A model generated the notes under the pieces. It saw only the letters and a program-made list of their open reading frames with translations, was not told where the DNA came from and made no database searches. From assembly GCA_963575645.1 (NCBI GenBank), contig OY754468.1, positions 11,222,001 to 11,286,000 of the forward strand: DNA of 64,000 bases. Direction: 5' to 3'. The DNA is from Xanthostigma xanthostigma (taxonomy: Eukaryota; Arthropoda; Insecta; Raphidioptera; Raphidiidae). Numbering within the stretch: position 1 is the first letter of the stretch; every line of letters begins with the position of its first letter. This document shows positions 9,612 to 20,463 of the stretch, piece by piece. The translations under genes and the position numbers were made by a program.

Positions 9612-9909
9612 CACGCAAATACTTTTTTCTTCATATCTTGATCAAAAGTGCATACTTTCGGTATCAATATTGTAAGACAGAAAGTCTAACATTCATGCAT
9701 TGATGAGGGAAGTACGTGCGTTCGACTGTTGTTTAGATATCGTTTCCACAGCAACCCTATTACATTTTAGCTAATAGTCGCGAACAGCTGTCGTTCGTGT
9801 TTTCACGTATAACCTCAAAGCTGCTTAATTTGTCTGCGTTTTTATGTAATTGATTAATTAATGTATTTAATAAGCGTATTTACGACCGAGGTATGAAGAA
9901 AATAGTATA
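9612..9909. mobile_element. MITE family Y copy 1 (TIR ends with CATACCTCG)
   Basis: Left end TTTTTTCTTCATATCTTGATC and right end GACCGAGGTATGAAGAAAATAG are inverted repeats. The interior (TTTCCACAGCAACCCTATTAC, GTCGCGAACAGCTGTC, TAACCTCAAAGCTG) matches 38251-38611 along its length. No coding capacity. Confidence 0.65.
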
Positions 9910-9984
9910 CACCACACTGGCAGGAAGTCGTATGGGAAGAATGCTACAGTCATCTTAAGGAACCGTTAAAAAAATAGTATGTTA

Positions 9985-10165
9985 CACCACAAGGGTCGAA
10001 AGTGTGATATCCTTGCACTGCGTTTCATGATGCCGTCGGCTCGCCTTGGGTATCATGGCGCGCAGTGCAAGAATTCTCTACCTATTACGGTTCATGAGAT
10101 AGACAGACAGACGGACGGACAGCAGAGGCTTTGTAATAGGGTCTTGTTGGGCACCCTCCGGGTAC
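9985..10165 (+). repeat. Lepidoptera-type repeat fragment ending GGGTACGGAA
   Basis: Contains GTTCATGAGATAGACAGACAG, GACGGACGGACAGC, TAGGGTCTTGTTGGGCACCC and GGGTACGGAATCGTAAAAA. I know this module as a very common non-coding repeat end in moth and butterfly genomes (memory). Confidence 0.5.
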
Positions 10166-10448
10166 GGAATCGTAAAAATGACAAAAATTGTATAAGTTTC
10201 AAATTTATATACCTACATATAGGTATAAAAAAAAATTTAAAAATCGTTTAGCAAAGTAGGTTTCGTTCGGCGATTTTTGCGTGATGCTCGAACAAACAGA
10301 TTAAGTTTTATTCGTATAGATAGGACTGCAGGATAACTGATAATAAAGGAGCTCAAGCAAAACTGAAATTGGAGCAGAAAATGTAAATATGGTGGAGGTG
10401 TGGGTATTTATGGTGGAAGTGCAGATAGTAATCAAATTTTTTCATTAA

Positions 10449-10674
10449 GAGTATTCGTCCCTGCAAATACCCCCTGCACCCTTCATCTTAAATCTTTTCC
10501 CCTCGCCTTAAAACGGTTCGCGCTCTCCCGACGCTATTTTTAAAGTCTTTCATTTGGCGTTTACCAGAACCCTCTAGCTTTAAAAATAGCGTCGGGAGAG
10601 CGCGAACCGTTTTTAGGCGAGGGGAAAAGATTTAAGATGAAGGGTGCAGGGGGTATTTGCAGGGACGAATACTC
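10449..10674. mobile_element. GC-rich palindromic MITE flanked by TTAA
   Basis: Arms of about 97 bp are nearly identical in inverse, GAGTATTCGTCCCTGCAAAT to CGACGCTATTTTTAAAG, around a ~35-base loop. TTAA stands directly on both sides (10445-10448, 10675-10678) and the inverted identity stops exactly there. That suits a piggyBac-type TTAA target, though TTAA is itself palindromic and the CCC start typical of piggyBac is absent. Very low arm divergence suggests a recent insertion or gene conversion. Confidence 0.65.
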
Positions 10675-10813
10675 TTAACCACAAGTGTATAATTTATTGT
10701 CACTCTATTAAATGCGTAACTATTGAAAACTGTTGCGGAAACTCTGTTTTAATTAATTTATGGCCCAAAGTTTCGTAAACCAAAGATTTTGTAAATATTT
10801 AAATTAAGTAAAT

Positions 10814-11083
10814 ATATCACGCTACGACCAATAGGAGCGGAGCATCAATGAAAAATGTTGCAAAATGTAACTGAAAATTTGTCCGTCCGACAAAAACTTT
10901 TAAACGGTAACCCCGATCATCATGAAATTTGGACACAGCATTCATCTCGGTAAACTAAGATGAATGTGCGTACTCATGCCCCCCCATTCGTTCTTTTGCA
11001 CTCGGGTGAAACCGAAAGATCCACTACTTTTGTCGCTAACGTGTTTCATCAAAATCGCGTGCGGAGCCGCGGGGAGCAGCTAG
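10814..11083 (+). mobile_element. Helitron-like element H3, 5'-truncated
   Basis: Plus-strand copy running from ATCACGCTACGACCAATAGG through CGATCATCATGAAATTTGG, then GCGGAGCCGCGGGGAGCAG and CTAG followed by T. The 3' end differs from H1 and H7 after ACCGAAAG, so the element may be a chimera of two Helitron 3' ends. Confidence 0.5.
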
Positions 11084-11724
11084 TTTTACATAATATAGAT
11101 AAAAGGCTCGTAATAATAGCGTTAGTCATATATAAAATGGTTTTAAGTTATCACAAAGACTTTACGAGGATAATAGGCTAGGAAGTTAAGTAGTCTAATC
11201 ATAGCAACCTTCCCCTATATTGGAGTGTAGAGTTAGACAGAAAAATTTCCACGAAAAAAAAAGACAAAAACTCAACCCTCAAACTGACATTTATGGCAGC
11301 GATATAAAAAGGACGGTTTCGTGCAAAAAAATTTAAAGTGTAAAAATTAGAAAAATGAGATGAAAATTGAAAAAAAAAACCAGTGACACTAATGAACTTC
11401 CAGTGAACTGCAAGCTTTTTTTGTTAGCTTGGCAACCTTTTTAGAGCCTCGCGGTCACAACTTGCTGGCAAAAGCTGATAATGTTCGACTGCACGAAAAC
11501 ATCCGAGTAAAAAGCTTCTCCTGGCACCGCATACCCCGTCCAAGCAAGGAGTCGCATTCAATTCCAGCAACGCTCAAACTGTACAGTCGCGGACTCTATA
11601 CGGTTCAAATTGGAGTTTTTTCAGTGTATGTTCGTAAAAAGTTTGTGGCTTAGAAACGAATGACCAAATCTACATAACTTAGCTACCTAGCAACTATTTT
11701 GCTGTAATAGAGACACTTATTTAT
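11084..11724. other. Unassigned spacer
   Basis: Plus-strand frame 11429-11653 has no motif. No repeat ends were recognised. Confidence 0.35.
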
Positions 11725-12233
11725 TTCACGTATTCACAGAACACTATTTAAAGATAGAAGTTACTTGACCTTGGGACAAATTTATTCGTTAGAATAAAAT
11801 TTACTTTTAATTCATCAAGCAAAATATCATATTCGTCTGAGAAAATTATAATGGCCGCCACATAGATCATAATAGCTTAAACCTATAAACGTGAAGTATA
11901 ATATCTACAGTTGCTCTTGTAAATTTATTTATGAACTGTATAGTTGTAGTTAGTGGAAGTTTTGTGTGCAATTGGTTTAGGATAACACATTATTATTTTG
12001 TGAAACTTTTTTTTGGACGTTTACACTAACGCTATCGGTCGGATTTTTGACTGAACGTCAAAATATTCAACAAAAAGAGCAAGGAGTATAGTGCAGTGTA
12101 TATTTATTCTTTAACTAACTTTTCTACCTGACATTATGCTTGGTGAATTGAAAGTAAATTTTATTCTAGCGGATAAATTTGTTCCAAGATTAGTAATTTC
12201 TATCTTTAATAGTGTTCGGTGAATATGGGCATC
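11725..12233. mobile_element. MITE family Z, complete-looking copy
   Basis: Both ends read (A)TTCACMGAACACTATT..AAAGATAGAA from the edge inward, with TIRs of about 90 bp containing AATTTACTTTTAATTCA-type sequence. The interior holds TTAGTGGAAGTTTTGTGTGC and GACGTTTACACTAACGC. Partial copies lie at 3540-3965 and 53400-53605, and a terminal scrap at 4370-4400. Confidence 0.7.
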
Positions 12234-12462
12234 GGAGACGTACAATAATAATTACGACTAGGAAGGCACAGCTCGGTGAAGTTTGAGAATCGCCGAGTCA
12301 AACGATAAAGCGACTGAAGCGACATACTGTCATTGTCTCGAGTGCGCGACACGGTTGTCTATTCGTCGCTTTCCCGAAGTGTCGAGTGAAAACTGCTGAC
12401 ATTTCAATATCCGAACTTAAACAATACACAATTAATTTTAACTCGCTTCGTTTCACGTTCGT

Positions 12463-12690
12463 TCATATGTTTAAGGGTGGCCGCATACCATTATTATCTA
12501 AAAAAAACACCGGTATAGCATATATCTCTTCTACGCATGCGCCGATTTTCACCAAAAACAATAGGGATCTACATATTTGCATATCAAACATCCTCCCAAA
12601 ATTTGGTTTCAATCCGTTCATCCGTTTGACCTGTATCGTGCTCACAGATTAACAGACGCACAGAGTTTTCAAAACAAAAAATGGTTGTCT
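12463..12690 (-). repeat. Repeat family C, copy 1
   Basis: Shares CTACGCATGCGCCGATTTTC, CAATCCGTTCATCCGTTTGA and CTGTATCGTGCTCACAG with copies at 17862-18160 and 44573-45300, and a second fragment at 12970-13130. No ends with duplications were resolved. The sequence holds no convincing coding frame. Confidence 0.55.
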
Positions 12691-12969
12691 ATAAAGTCGG
12701 TTTACGGACGATAGATTTACGTGATAACGTCATAAAGAAACATTGATCAACTCTCTGACGTCACGCGAGAAGAGAGAGAAATGCGTACAAGCCGACGCTT
12801 GGGCCGATCGTGCCTCTCTATCGCTTATACCGCGCTGTCGCTTGACGCTAAGGCTCAGGCGGAACGTGACACTTTTTCGTGCGTGCAGCCGGTGTTTCAT
12901 CAATTTATAAGACGTTATCACGTCAAAATATGTTTTCTTCATACCTCGATCAAAAGTGCATACTTTTGG

Positions 12970-13130
12970 CTCCAATTGTATCGTGCTCACAGACTAACAG
13001 ACAAACAGACGCACAGAGTTTCTCCAAAAATATGTCTTTTGGATTCGAGGGACCTCAAAACGTAGAAATATCGTAAAATTTTGAAAAGTGAATTTTGGAC
13101 TAAACCATTCCCCACTTGTTGATTGGAATG
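12970..13130 (-). repeat. Repeat family C, fragment
   Basis: Repeats GTATCGTGCTCACAGACTAA and continues into AAATATGTCTTTTGGATTCG and AAAATTTTGAAAAGTGAATT, the part missing from the copy at 12463. It directly follows a family-Y terminus (TTCTTCATACCTCGATC at 12936-12952). Confidence 0.5.
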
Positions 13131-14654
13131 ATAAAATCTTTTAAAATGAAAAACTATTTTTTTTAACTTCTAAACGTGCCGCCACAATTGTCAGTGGCTG
13201 AAAATAATGTAACCGGAAGTGTTTAGTTTCCAAAACGGTTTTGACGTAACAGGAAAGCGTCATTTCGTTTCAGTTAGTTGTTCGCTGTTGTTACGTCATA
13301 TTGTACATGCAATGGTACACACAAAAGCGTTCCCGCCAAGGAGTTTTGTACCTTCGTCATTCTTAAATACAGACTGAAAACCAAAACACGTACCACTCTA
13401 ATCGGTTGTCCAAAAAAGTTAAAAATCATTTATTTACAGACAGATTTTTAACTTCGACGATTTGAAACTAAAAACGTGGAGCGCATTATTCGTTTTAATC
13501 TCATATATAGATTTTTTGAAGTAAAACTTCTTTGGGCACGCTTGACTTGGGGAGTAAGCTGATAAATGCCTGACGAAATCGTTTACGGGTGTGCATCATC
13601 GCGATGCCTGACGAAATCGTTTACGCGGAAGTGCATCATCGCGACGATGCGTGATCGTTTGAGGCGAGCGGAGTTGAGATGGAGATATAAGTTAGTGAGT
13701 GCGACAAAGACGGAGCATTAATACAACTCTTTGACGTTTAAAATGAAAACAACTGTTTCTTTTGTATCAAAAACACATTTCATCGAATTTTGCTGCATTT
13801 TGTAACAGGAAATAATGTAGGTTAGTTAATGAATCCTTTTAAATGTATTATAAATTATGCTAATTAATATATATACATATTTTGCCTATTAATTAATCAA
13901 AAATTATATTTTAAACATTTCGTATTTGTAGATATGTGCTACAGAGTGAGGTTATATTGTGTCGTTAAATCAGGATGTCTAATCAAAATATGGTGATAGA
14001 TTAATGAATATTATGTATCATTATTATATACCTATTATCAAGAAGTTTTACTTCAGTTGTGTGGTTTAAAGCACACTCGCTTTTTTCCGTAATAAACTTC
14101 CCTCTATAAAATTACAATTGCGGTTGTTGCGTCGTGCACCCGGTATACATAAAACGAAGGTAAGAGGAAACAATTGTACAGAGGTAGACGACGACCGACA
14201 CACAGGCGGCGCGGCGGCCGGCACAATAATAGCATGTGTGGCAAATTATACTACTATGGGAAACATCGACTTTATTGTTGTACATACAAACATTCCTAGT
14301 GTAATTAAATATTATACGAACACAATACTAACTACTAGTACTAACACGCCCACACCATATTTATACTACGTAGTACATAACACTGTGTACTGCATACGGT
14401 CGGGGGTATACGCATGTACTGTGATAATAATATATCTGCAGTACAAAAGCAAAACCGATCACGTCGAATTATTTTCGACTAGCATTAAAAAATGTAGCTC
14501 TTTGAAAATGTGAAAAAAATGAAACAATTTTTATAGTGATTCGAGATCATAAAAATTGTGATTGAAAATCTCGAACAGCATTTGTCGGTTAGTGTACGTA
14601 CGTCCAAGCTGTACAGGTCGAAATCTTTGAAGAATCGTCTCGGTTTATATTTTA
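13131..14654. other. 1.5-kb spacer with a short tandem duplication
   Basis: A ~40-bp unit (ATGCCTGACGAAATCGTTTA then GTGCATCATCGCG) is duplicated at 13565-13643. GAAGTAAAACTTC (13518) and GAAGTTTTACTTC (14042) may be ends of one ~540-bp element. A 131-codon plus-strand frame (14118-14513) shows no motif. No gene is supported. Confidence 0.35.
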
Positions 14655-15113
14655 CTAGCGGCCTGGTCCAGGTTCGCTCGAATTTGTAGATTGCCGCCGT
14701 TTTGTCGTCGACTTACGTTGCAAAATTGATATCCACGAAAAGCGCTTAACATTAAAATGGGTACAGTAAGCTATCCTTAAAAGATAGACATATGCCATCG
14801 CGGACTTTTCTATAGGCTTAATAAAAGAGGAACAATTCCACCATACATTGTTTTGTTGTATCTCAAAGGGATTAGGCAGCGTTTTCGATGAAAGCTCAGA
14901 GTCGGCTTGGTTTTTTCCGACATCTTCAACAATCATCGTCAAATTTCAATCGATTTAGACAAAACATTAATGAATTATACACATAAACCTTTCTCTTGGA
15001 TCACAGCGTCCATTGGTGAAAACCGTATGAAAATCCGTTCGGTAGTTTTTGAGTTTAACGCGTTCAGACAGACGCGGCGGGGGGAATTTGTTTTATAATA
15101 TGTAGTATAGTGA
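14655..15113 (-). mobile_element. Helitron-like element H8, second family
   Basis: On the minus strand it starts TCACTATACTACATATTATAA and ends GGACCAGGCCGCTAG between A and T. The interior includes CTTTCTCTTGGATCACAG and GAAAATCCGTTCGGTAGTTT, words I recall from a common lepidopteran repeat. Two short minus- and plus-strand frames inside are chance frames. Confidence 0.55.
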
Positions 15114-15796
15114 TTCTGTTTTCAATATACGTGTATATTTACATACATTCATTACAAGAACTCACAATTATAATTTCATGATTATTCTCAATTATTCGAT
15201 GCATGCAAATGTGCTAAAAAAGCTCTTTCATTTGATACCCAACACGGCATCATTAAAAAATTTTTTGTTAGTTTATGACTTTATGCTCTCTAGAAGGCGC
15301 CATATTTAATTTAATGTGACGTCACATAGCTTATGACCAGCGGACAATCAAAACGCTTCCAACGACACCTCATTTGTCAAATTATGATAAGTAGTTTAGA
15401 AGTTATGAGGGAACAAATGAACATACACACATACCGGTCAAACTCATAACCCTCCTTTTAACTTCGCCGCAGTCGGATAAAAATGATCAAAAATTATACA
15501 TAAGCGGTTTTACTTTTCGGCCAAAGATAGGTAGTTGAATGGAATGCATGACAATAATATTATGACCACTGCGCCACGCACTCCCCTGTTATTAAGCAAG
15601 AATAATATAACACCTAACAAACTGACTCCAAACGCATCTTTTTGCTTGGTGTTCTTTCATTATGCCTATTTACAAATTAACTTGAAAGAGGAGTGTAAAT
15701 CGGCGTGGCAGTTCAATACGTATCAAAACTAACCGTTTTTACGCCCCTAGAAAACATATCAACAACGCTGTTACAACAATCTCGGTTACTCTAGAG
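15114..15796. other. Spacer, repeat-like, no gene
   Basis: The stretch 15210-15480 (CTCTTTCATTTGATACCCAA, TGACGTCACATAGC, AACTTCGCCGCAGTCGG) reads like a degraded lepidopteran repeat, but I could not find its ends. Confidence 0.35.
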
Positions 15797-16580
15797 CAGC
15801 GATGTCGAAGATACGGCCCGCGAGCCACATTAGGCCCTCAAGCCATCTCAACAGAGCCGGATTAAGAAGCAAAGGGGCCCGTAGGCGGGACCCTGGGAGG
15901 TGGGGGGGGGGGGGCTATCGCTTATGTAAGGGGACGAAAATCAATATAAATAAGAATAGCATTTGAAAATGAACTTTTGAAATAATATGAAAAATTATTA
16001 ATTTATTTATACTATGCCAAAAAATAAATATATAAATATAATGATCAGCCTATAACTACCAACATAAACACGCTGTACCTTCACATTTTCTCAAATTATC
16101 ATAACATAAATGAGAAAATTACAAAATGAAAATATCACCTTCTGGAGATCTTAAAAGAAATTATGACGAAGAATTTTGAACAAAAAATTAACAATTTTTT
16201 AGCTTTCATGTTTTTATGTTATACATTTTTTTCTAATCCAAAAAAAATTCATTTTCATTTTTTTCTCAATTTTTTCACTTTGGTGGGGCCCTAAGATTTG
16301 GGGGGCCTATAGGCGCCGCCTATAACGCCTACACAGTAAATCCGGCTCTGCATCTCAATACGGTCCGCGCCTAGATTCTATCCAGTGAGGATTTTAGACG
16401 ACATTCAATGGCACTAAGTATTTTTAAACTTATTTAATTTACCCTTTACTTGAAAATTGTTTTAAACTTAATAAAGATTTTGATTTAGTATGTATTTTAG
16501 TTTTTAATTTAGAGTCTGGCCCGCCAACACACCCTAAGTCTTATAAATGTCCCTTTAGACAAATCAGTCTGACACCCCTG
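15797..16580. mobile_element. hAT element, outer, with 8-bp duplication
   Basis: Termini CAGCGATGTC and the complement of GACACCCCTG pair at eight of ten. The flanks CTCTAGAG (15789-15796) and CTGTAGAG (16581-16588) are an 8-bp duplication with one mismatch. Shorter relatives are at 29818-30143 and 48099-48401, sharing ATACGGCCCGC near one end and TTAATTTAGAGTCTGGCCCG near the other. Another hAT (15852-16350) is inserted in it. No transposase remains. Confidence 0.85.
15852..16350. mobile_element. hAT element nested inside the hAT at 15797
   Basis: Termini CAGAGCCGGATT and AATCCGGCTCTG are perfect complements over 12 bp. The duplication CATCTCAA is exact at 15844-15851 and 16351-16358. Removing the element restores the outer hAT sequence seen at 48099. 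Subterminal GGGGCCC blocks and a run of 13 G at about 15902 are present. The perfect duplication makes it younger than its host element. Confidence 0.9.
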
Positions 16581-16804
16581 CTGTAGAGTCAACCGGAATA
16601 CGTTTTTGGTTTAGACTTTAGAATAATTTCGTTTAGGATTATAACGAAAAATAAAAATAACAGCACCGTCATGGGTGCAGTTAAATCAGCTATTAGAGGA
16701 GAATCGTCTGGATTGGCTGGCGGGTAGTGCGTTGAGGGGAAAACTTATTCGATACGCCCCTTTCTGTTCTAATACCAGCAGTGGGGCATAAATTATAATA
16801 TTAA

Positions 16805-16960
16805 TACACTTAGTTGGTAAACTGACCGCGAGCCAAGTCGATGCATGGGGACAAATTTACCAACGGCAAAACGGGAAAACTCTTCGAGGCTTGATTCCCG
16901 TGATGGACGAACTATTTACACACCCACAAGTTTGTACGGAACCCTTGATGCGCGAGTCCT
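16805..16960 (-). repeat. CCGGCCAAG-type repeat fragment
   Basis: The minus strand carries GGGTTCCGTACAAACTTGTG, CGTCCATCACGGGAATC and CGTTGGTAAA, matching 54940-55105 and 60212-60315. The CCGGCCAAGTGCGAG head is missing in this copy. Confidence 0.5.
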
Positions 16961-17677
16961 ACAATTATATCAGTTTTACTTATGTAGTGTGTAGTGTAAA
17001 ACACACAGTCTGTCTTTTTAAACAAGCTTCTTGCGTACACATGAAAAATTGTATTTCGTATGGTGGGAGAAACGGAACAATTGTGGTGGAGGTGACGGGA
17101 TAGTCATGGAAATATTGATGAGGAAGGAACCGGTTATGCAATTTAGTTTCTTAGAAGAGGTCCCAGCTTCAAATCCGAGAACTGGTCAAGTATCAATTAA
17201 ATTTTGAAAAACAATAAATCTAAAGGATTCTGTGTGACAGATTTTCTCGATTTACTCGAAACTAGAAAAATTGGATTTATCGGGTTTTGTAGGGTTGCTC
17301 CTCAAATAGAAAATATTAATTGGTGTCAGGCTTGAGTAATTCCAGCTTTAAAAATAATTATAAAATGGGAATATGTGAGACACAAATTTTCATTCGGCCA
17401 ATAGACGACATAAACGCGGTCTGAGTGTAATGAGAAATAACTAGCAAATATTATCAGAGTTCACATAAAAATAAAGTACAAAGGAAAATGTACTTTCTTA
17501 TCTTTTTATTTATATGGCACCGAGTATTGTGCCGCTTATTGTATGCCTTACTTTTTGTGTTTCGGTTTGTTCTGTGTAATGTGTGTTAAAACGGAAGCTT
17601 AATTATGCACAGAGATCAAAATTTGGAGTTAAGCCTTGTTTCGTGAAACAAAACAGTTGAGGTTTAGTTTGTCTACG

Positions 17678-17861
17678 AAGTAGTGATGTAACGAATACTC
17701 ACATTTGCGAATACTCGCTTATTTTTAGACATTCGCATTCGCAAAACTTTTTTAACAAAAGTTTTTTTCTTATTCCTATTTTAAAAAATAAATTCAAATA
17801 TCAATTTACGAATTATAATCGACAATTAGTAAAAATAGCAAATAATTAAATTTTACCATCC
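17678..17861. other. Possible hAT left end
   Basis: TAGTGATGTAACGAATACTC at 17682 has the form of a hAT terminus and is followed by repeated GCGAATACTCGC/GCATTCGC words. No matching right end or duplication was found. Confidence 0.3.
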
Positions 17862-18160
17862 CAACCCGCAAGTGGTAGATACTAGCTTAGGTCAAAAATC
17901 ACCCTTCAAAACTTTACAATATCTTTTCGTTTTGAAGTCCCCCGAATCCGAAAAACATATTTTTGGAAAAATTCTGTGCGTCTGTTCTGTTTGTGAGCAT
18001 GATACAGATCAAACGAATGAACGTATTGAAACCAAGTTTAAAGAGGGTGTTTGGTATACAAATATGAAGAGCTCTATTCTTTTTGGGGAAAATCGGCGCA
18101 TGCGCAGAAGAGATATATGCTATAGCGGTGTTTTTTATATGGATAATAGTATACTTTTCA
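17862..18160 (+). repeat. Repeat family C, copy 2
   Basis: Carries ACTTTACAATATCTTTTCG, AAACATATTTTTGGAAAAAT, GATACAGATCAAACGAATGA and GAAAATCGGCGCATGCGCAG in the order seen, reversed, at 12463. The 137-codon frame over it is therefore a chance frame in a repeat. Confidence 0.6.
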
Positions 18161-18338
18161 TAACGGCTTATTATTCTATTTATTTTTCAAGAAAGTTTCA
18201 GAAATATTTTAAAAATAAAAAAAATCAGTTCTTCCTTTGTTTTGTAGATCAGTCAGTAATAAACTGTTTAGCATGCTTTGATTAATTTTTACATGACGTG
18301 GAACAGCATGGCAACTAATAGCAAATATATATTGAATA

Positions 18339-18470
18339 CTAGCCATTACCCGCTTCACCTCACGCGATATCAGAAATTTGATTTTCTTTATTATCCTATA
18401 TCAAATGTCAATATCTTTGAAGTTGGAATGGTCCCGTCGCCTAATTGGCTGGAATTTTTTTATAAATACT
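18339..18470 (-). mobile_element. Helitron-like 3' end fragment
   Basis: The minus strand ends GAAGCGGGTAATGGCTAG followed by T, and includes CCAGCCAATTAGGCGACGGG. The same module lies at 34885-35014 in the opposite orientation. Confidence 0.45.
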
Positions 18471-19863
18471 AAAAACACTGTGCTACAGATGATTATCTTG
18501 AACGTACAAGCACCGCATGTTTAACGGATGAAATAATGGAAAATTAAATAGGTTTTTTAATTCTTTTAATTTATGCAACCCACTGTATGCTAAAATGAGA
18601 TTAAGTTTGCCGCGACAAAAAAATTGGTAGGGTGAAACTTCAGAAAGTGCGTACAGCAACGCAAATATCACCGAAAATCTATTATAAGATTTTATATTAG
18701 GTATACGGAACGTGTTTTTGTTGTAACACGTTAAAACTGCAGGCTTAATATTTTGCAGCAAGAAAATTTATAAAATTGGTTTAGGCATTTTTTTAATCAT
18801 TTCAAACAATTTTGAATGTGTCCACCAAACACTAAAATATATAGTGTGTCCTAAAGTATTTGAAAATTGAGAGTTGAAACACGATTTCAACAGAAGGTAT
18901 TTTTGGGTTCAAAGACCACCCTTATTATTGCCCATTTGGGTCTATTTTAAATAGGCTTCGTGCGATGATGTGTACCAAATTTCGTATAAATCAAATACTT
19001 CGAGAATTATCGTGGTAACATACAGCGTGTCCCATAATATGTGAGACATTAGTGTTTTATAGCATTGAATTATGATATTTTGCTCCCTGTAGAAGGTTTT
19101 CGTAATTTTAATATTATGGATTGGTTTTAAATTTAAATTTCTCTTTCAAAAATAAAAAAAATCGTTTTTTAAAAATAAGATTTGAACAATATTTTGCATA
19201 ACAATTAGACTATCAGTCAAGAACAATTGGTGGACGTGGCCGTCAGTCGACTGTTTATCAATAAGAATGTCATACATCTGACGTTTAAATCCCAAAATAT
19301 AAATTGATTTCGTTTATAATAATAAAAAGATTTTGAAATTTTTAGACCACAAAATTTCAAATATTTCAAACTTTACTTAAAAAAATATTTTTTTTAGTTT
19401 ATAAGAAGACAAATATTTAAATACAATGAGTTTCTATAGAACGGAAAATTTTATTAAATAATACTCCGCTTTGAAAGTAAAATTATACTCAGCAAATAGA
19501 GATTAATTATGGAAAATAATTCCTAACTGTAAAAATTCCAAAAAAAATCTTTACAAATAGAACCTAAATATTTGACGTGGAAATTGTGTCAATAATATTA
19601 GATGAAATTCAAAAAAAACTTCCTAGTTAAATGCGCCACATTGCTGGTATAAAAACAAAACGAAGCTAAACATAAATAATTCAAAAAGCTCTAAAAATTC
19701 TTCAATCAACAAACTTTTACTGACTGAACCATAAAAAAACTAACTAATGAAACAATTGCATTATTTAAACCGGCAGCTTGCATTACATTTGTATATTGTA
19801 ATGTTTTTAATGCATTTGGTGCGGCGACTCTAAAAACTATAAACAGAAAAGTTTCGTTTCAAC
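18471..19863. other. 1.4-kb AT-rich spacer
   Basis: Contains two short words typical of repeat ends (TAGTGTGTCCTAAAGTATTTG at 18842 and ACAGCGTGTCCCATAATATG at 19022). Otherwise AT-rich with no frame of interest. Confidence 0.35.
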
Positions 19864-19900
19864 TAGGGATGGACGACAAAAAAAAATAGTGAGTCTTCGG

Positions 19901-20463
19901 TAGAGCTGTAAAAGTAACGAGAAATTGTGTACCCGTATGTATTCGTTATTTAAAGCAGTGGTTTGCAAGGGGTCCGCGCCTAGCCGGTAAAAAATAAAAA
20001 AAATTTCAAAAAACGCTCAGATACACTAAAAACGTGCCAATTTAAGTGTAATTTTGCAAATTTTCCCGGGGGAGGGCCCCCAGACCCCCCGGTATTCGGG
20101 GATCCCCGACTACTTAGCTAGTTCACTTAGGGGTCCACGATTACCTGTTATTTGGGAACCACTGACTTAAAGAACCAGTACCCGTTACTTTCGTATCGTT
20201 ACGTTACTCGTTACTTTTCATACGACATACAATCGTGTACCTACTAACAGCATCAAGCATGTACCATCGCATCGAGGCGCGTCGCATACGTGATACGGTA
20301 TGACTTCGTTCGTATAACGTATAACCGCATCAAACGAGTCGAACTGACATGGATGCGAAAGATGCGAGTAACGAAATGAATTTGTAAGTAACGATTCGTT
20401 ACTTCGAGTCAGACGATGTACCCGTTACTCAGTAACGAATACATACGGTTTGTTACAGCTCTA
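19901..20463. mobile_element. hAT element with exact 8-bp duplication GTCTTCGG
   Basis: Ends TAGAGCTGTAA and TTACAGCTCTA are perfect complements over 11 bp; GTCTTCGG stands at 19893-19900 and 20464-20471. The subterminal region is full of GTAACGAGTAACG-like words in both orientations, as in hAT transposase-binding regions. A second hAT sits inside it near the left end. Confidence 0.85.
19956..20164. mobile_element. hAT MITE nested inside the hAT at 19901
   Basis: Ends CAGTGGTTTGCAAGG and TTTGGGAACCACTG pair well; flanks ATTTAAAG (19948-19955) and ACTTAAAG (20165-20172) are a 7/8 duplication. The interior carries GGGGTCC..GGCCCCC blocks typical of this subgroup. Confidence 0.85.

Noticed and set aside
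14118-14513. 131-codon plus-strand frame
   Set aside because: No motif; composition rich in Thr/Tyr/Val from AT-rich sequence; no second evidence.
17872-18285. 137-codon plus-strand frame, longest in the window
   Set aside because: It lies on repeat family C; the corresponding DNA at 12463 and 44573 does not keep the frame.
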